Source: an uncultured Porphyromonadaceae bacterium (GTDB lineage: Bacteria > Bacteroidota > Bacteroidia > Bacteroidales > Muribaculaceae). Taken from it: a stretch of 53,925 nucleotides of DNA. Numbering within the stretch: position 1 is the first letter of the stretch; each line of letters begins with the position of its first letter. The notes below the pieces were generated by a model. The model ran no database searches. It saw nothing but the letters and a program-made list of their open reading frames with translations, and was not told the DNA's origin. This document shows positions 52,674-53,925 of this stretch, piece by piece. The stretch spans positions 1-53,925 of the forward strand of contig CANRWW010000017.1 in NCBI GenBank assembly GCA_947643665.1, in the 5' to 3' direction. Position numbers and translations under genes: made by a program.

Positions 52674-53845
52674 ACGATAGCTCCAATTAAAGATTTAGCA
52701 AACATGATGACCCCATTAAAAAAAGATGCATATACACTCTGTTTTATCGCTCCATAAACATCAAAATAACACGGTGGCACAGCAAACAAAAGAAGTATCA
52801 AAATCATAATTCCTTTGGTAGGCACTATCACCTGATCTATCTTATTGTTAAGTACCGCAACAAGCTCATATATTTTCTTCGGAAGAAGTTTGGACAGGCG
52901 CCATCTCGGGAAAAGCAGAAAAGCAGTAAAAGCAGAAACGACGGCATATTGGTACAAACGTGCATAATCACAACTCAGAAACAGGAACATCGGCAACATG
53001 CACACAATTGAAAACAAAAACAGAACTGAAAGATTTGTCCTGTCATCCTTATTAAATGAATTCCTTTCCCGGAATACCCAAAGGAAGTTGACCACAAAAT
53101 AATATGTTATTAAAAATCCCAGGGGTCTTATGAAAAAAGTTACCCATCCCAACATCCCAGAGAAATTCAACCTGATATGGCCTCGTATCGCGGCCAACGT
53201 ATCCCACCCGATAGCTCCTATGCTATTGTTTTTCTCAATATGCATGGCATTCTCGCCAAGTAGTTCCTGCCATGAAACCACAATCGAACTTACATGTTGC
53301 ATGGAACCATGGTATACTGACAAAAACAGAAACACACCTATAATAACAAGAGAAAAACTTATTCCTTGCTTAGATTTTAAATTACCATTAAAGAGCAACA
53401 ATGCGACAATAGGTAATCCCCAAAAAACAAAGGCCTCATGCATAAAAAGCCCCAGTGACGAAATTATAACCACGGCCGATATTTTTGCATTTCCCATCTT
53501 GCCGTTGGCCAACAACAGCATTATCAATATAAGCAGACAGTAAAGCATGTAATCCTTTCTGATTATATCACCTACATACCCGCAAAACAATGGTGACAGA
53601 ATCAGAAACCAGCAATAATTCCTGGATCGGAACTTCTTTAAAAAGAAATATACGACGAACAGATAGGCACTTATACATACCGGGAGAATGAAAGCCGCAG
53701 GCTCCAAACCGGTATATCTGCATAAATGATACAAGATCTCGCCCAACAATCCCCGTCTTACGAATCCTCCCTGAAAGTTTATCATAAATTCAGAGTAACT
53801 CCAGTCATTATAGTTAAATGACGACGCTCTTATGCCTAAGGCCAC
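52670..53845 (-). CDS. GT-C-like polytopic membrane protein, probable lipid-sugar-dependent glycosyltransferase
   Basis: A polytopic inner-membrane protein of about 391 residues with eight to ten hydrophobic helices. The N-terminal periplasmic-type loop is YNDWSYSEFMINFQGGFVRRGL, a pattern seen in uncharacterised GT-C-like proteins of bacterial surface glycan loci; the Asp in NDW is a candidate catalytic residue. The start is doubtful. The only standard start is GTG at 53845, but the reading frame is open upstream to 53911 and encodes a further helix-like stretch (GLLLCAIVSLVERLYVALG) that lacks ATG, GTG or TTG. It is coupled (ATGA) to the UbiA-like gene. Its role as the user of the flipped donor is inferred from context. 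Confidence 0.72.
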   Translation of the reverse strand: MALGIRASSFNYNDWSYSEFMINFQGGFVRRGLLGEILYHLCRYTGLEPAAFILPVCISAYLFVVYFFLKKFRSRNYCWFLILSPLFCGYVGDIIRKDYMLYCLLILIMLLLANGKMGNAKISAVVIISSLGLFMHEAFVFWGLPIVALLLFNGNLKSKQGISFSLVIIGVFLFLSVYHGSMQHVSSIVVSWQELLGENAMHIEKNNSIGAIGWDTLAAIRGHIRLNFSGMLGWVTFFIRPLGFLITYYFVVNFLWVFRERNSFNKDDRTNLSVLFLFSIVCMLPMFLFLSCDYARLYQYAVVSAFTAFLLFPRWRLSKLLPKKIYELVAVLNNKIDQVIVPTKGIMILILLLFAVPPCYFDVYGAIKQSVYASFFNGVIMFAKSLIGAIV

Positions 53846-53912
53846 ATAAAGGCGCTCTACAAGCGATACTATGGCGCATAGTAATAAACCTGTGTTTGTG
53901 TGATAAAAAACT

Positions 53913-53920
53913 TACCTTTG
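53913..53920 (+). promoter_or_regulatory. -7 box directed out of the window
   Basis: TACCTTTG followed by CAGAC on the plus strand, five bases before the window end. It probably serves a gene to the right, divergent from the GT-C operon. Confidence 0.6.
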
Positions 53921-53925
53921 CAGAC

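Noticed and set aside
1-53925. CRISPR array, rRNA operon, integrase or insertion sequence
   Set aside because: No regularly spaced repeats, rRNA-like stretches or transposase/integrase motifs were recognised on either strand.

Overview
The window looks like chromosomal DNA of a gut-type Bacteroidales bacterium. Muribaculaceae or a close Bacteroides relative would fit, but the family is an inference. The reasons are a SusC/SusD pair, a short (286-residue) primary sigma factor, at least seventeen -7 promoter boxes of the Bacteroidota form TAnnTTTG (two with a TTTG element exactly 19 bases upstream), a UpxY-type antiterminator heading a capsule operon, and two proteins with type IX secretion (T9SS) C-terminal domains. 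No rRNA, CRISPR array, prophage, transposase or IS was found.

Layout. 1-1692: two tandem tRNA-Val(TAC) genes and purB. 1693-2171: terminators and a structured non-coding stretch. 2172-8866 (minus): SusC-SusD-lipoprotein uptake operon without carbohydrate enzymes, divergent from a T9SS-secreted subtilisin-like protease (9791-12016). 12162-13618: DUF4421-like barrel protein and a small membrane protein. 13682-16261: primary sigma factor, an Ala/Val/Glu-rich mini-lipoprotein and fabD. 16377-32688 (minus): one long capsule/O-antigen operon. In transcription order it holds upxY, a WecA-type initiating transferase, Wza, a Wzc-type tyrosine kinase, Wzx flippase, two Wzy/WaaL-like proteins, an ABO-like family 6 glycosyltransferase, an unknown, a GT4-like transferase, a polysaccharide pyruvyl transferase, an F420-dehydrogenase-beta-like Fe-S protein, a GT2 and an SDR epimerase. 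33330-42745: gdhA, a lipoprotein, parE-coaD-S41 protease, and a long-chain acyl-CoA synthetase. 42889-50750: a CTD-only T9SS mini-protein, an LtaS-like phosphotransferase with cardiolipin synthase, queA, a DUF2027-Smr protein with an EFR1 ferredoxin, and surE. 50836-53845 (minus): a tightly coupled four-gene operon of a GT-C-like membrane protein, a UbiA-family phosphoribosyltransferase resembling DPPR synthase, an SMR-type transporter and a HAD-IB phosphatase.

How the parts work together. The capsule operon contains each step of a Wzx/Wzy pathway: undecaprenyl-P loading, sugar addition, flipping, polymerisation, chain-length control and export. Its branch enzymes include a GT6 with the NXN motif, so part of the surface glycan may resemble host blood-group sugars. 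The 50.8-53.8 kb operon reads as a self-contained pathway: make polyprenyl-phospho-(5-phospho)ribose, dephosphorylate it, flip it, and transfer the pentofuranose outside the cytoplasm. That is the best candidate here for an undescribed system. Both regions appear AT-richer by eye than the flanking housekeeping genes, which would fit exchange by horizontal transfer. The uptake operon plus secreted protease suggests peptide rather than glycan nutrition.

Regulatory architecture is unusually readable. Most units have a TAnnTTTG box followed by C or CA, and many 3' ends carry very long perfect hairpins with stems of 22-29 bp.
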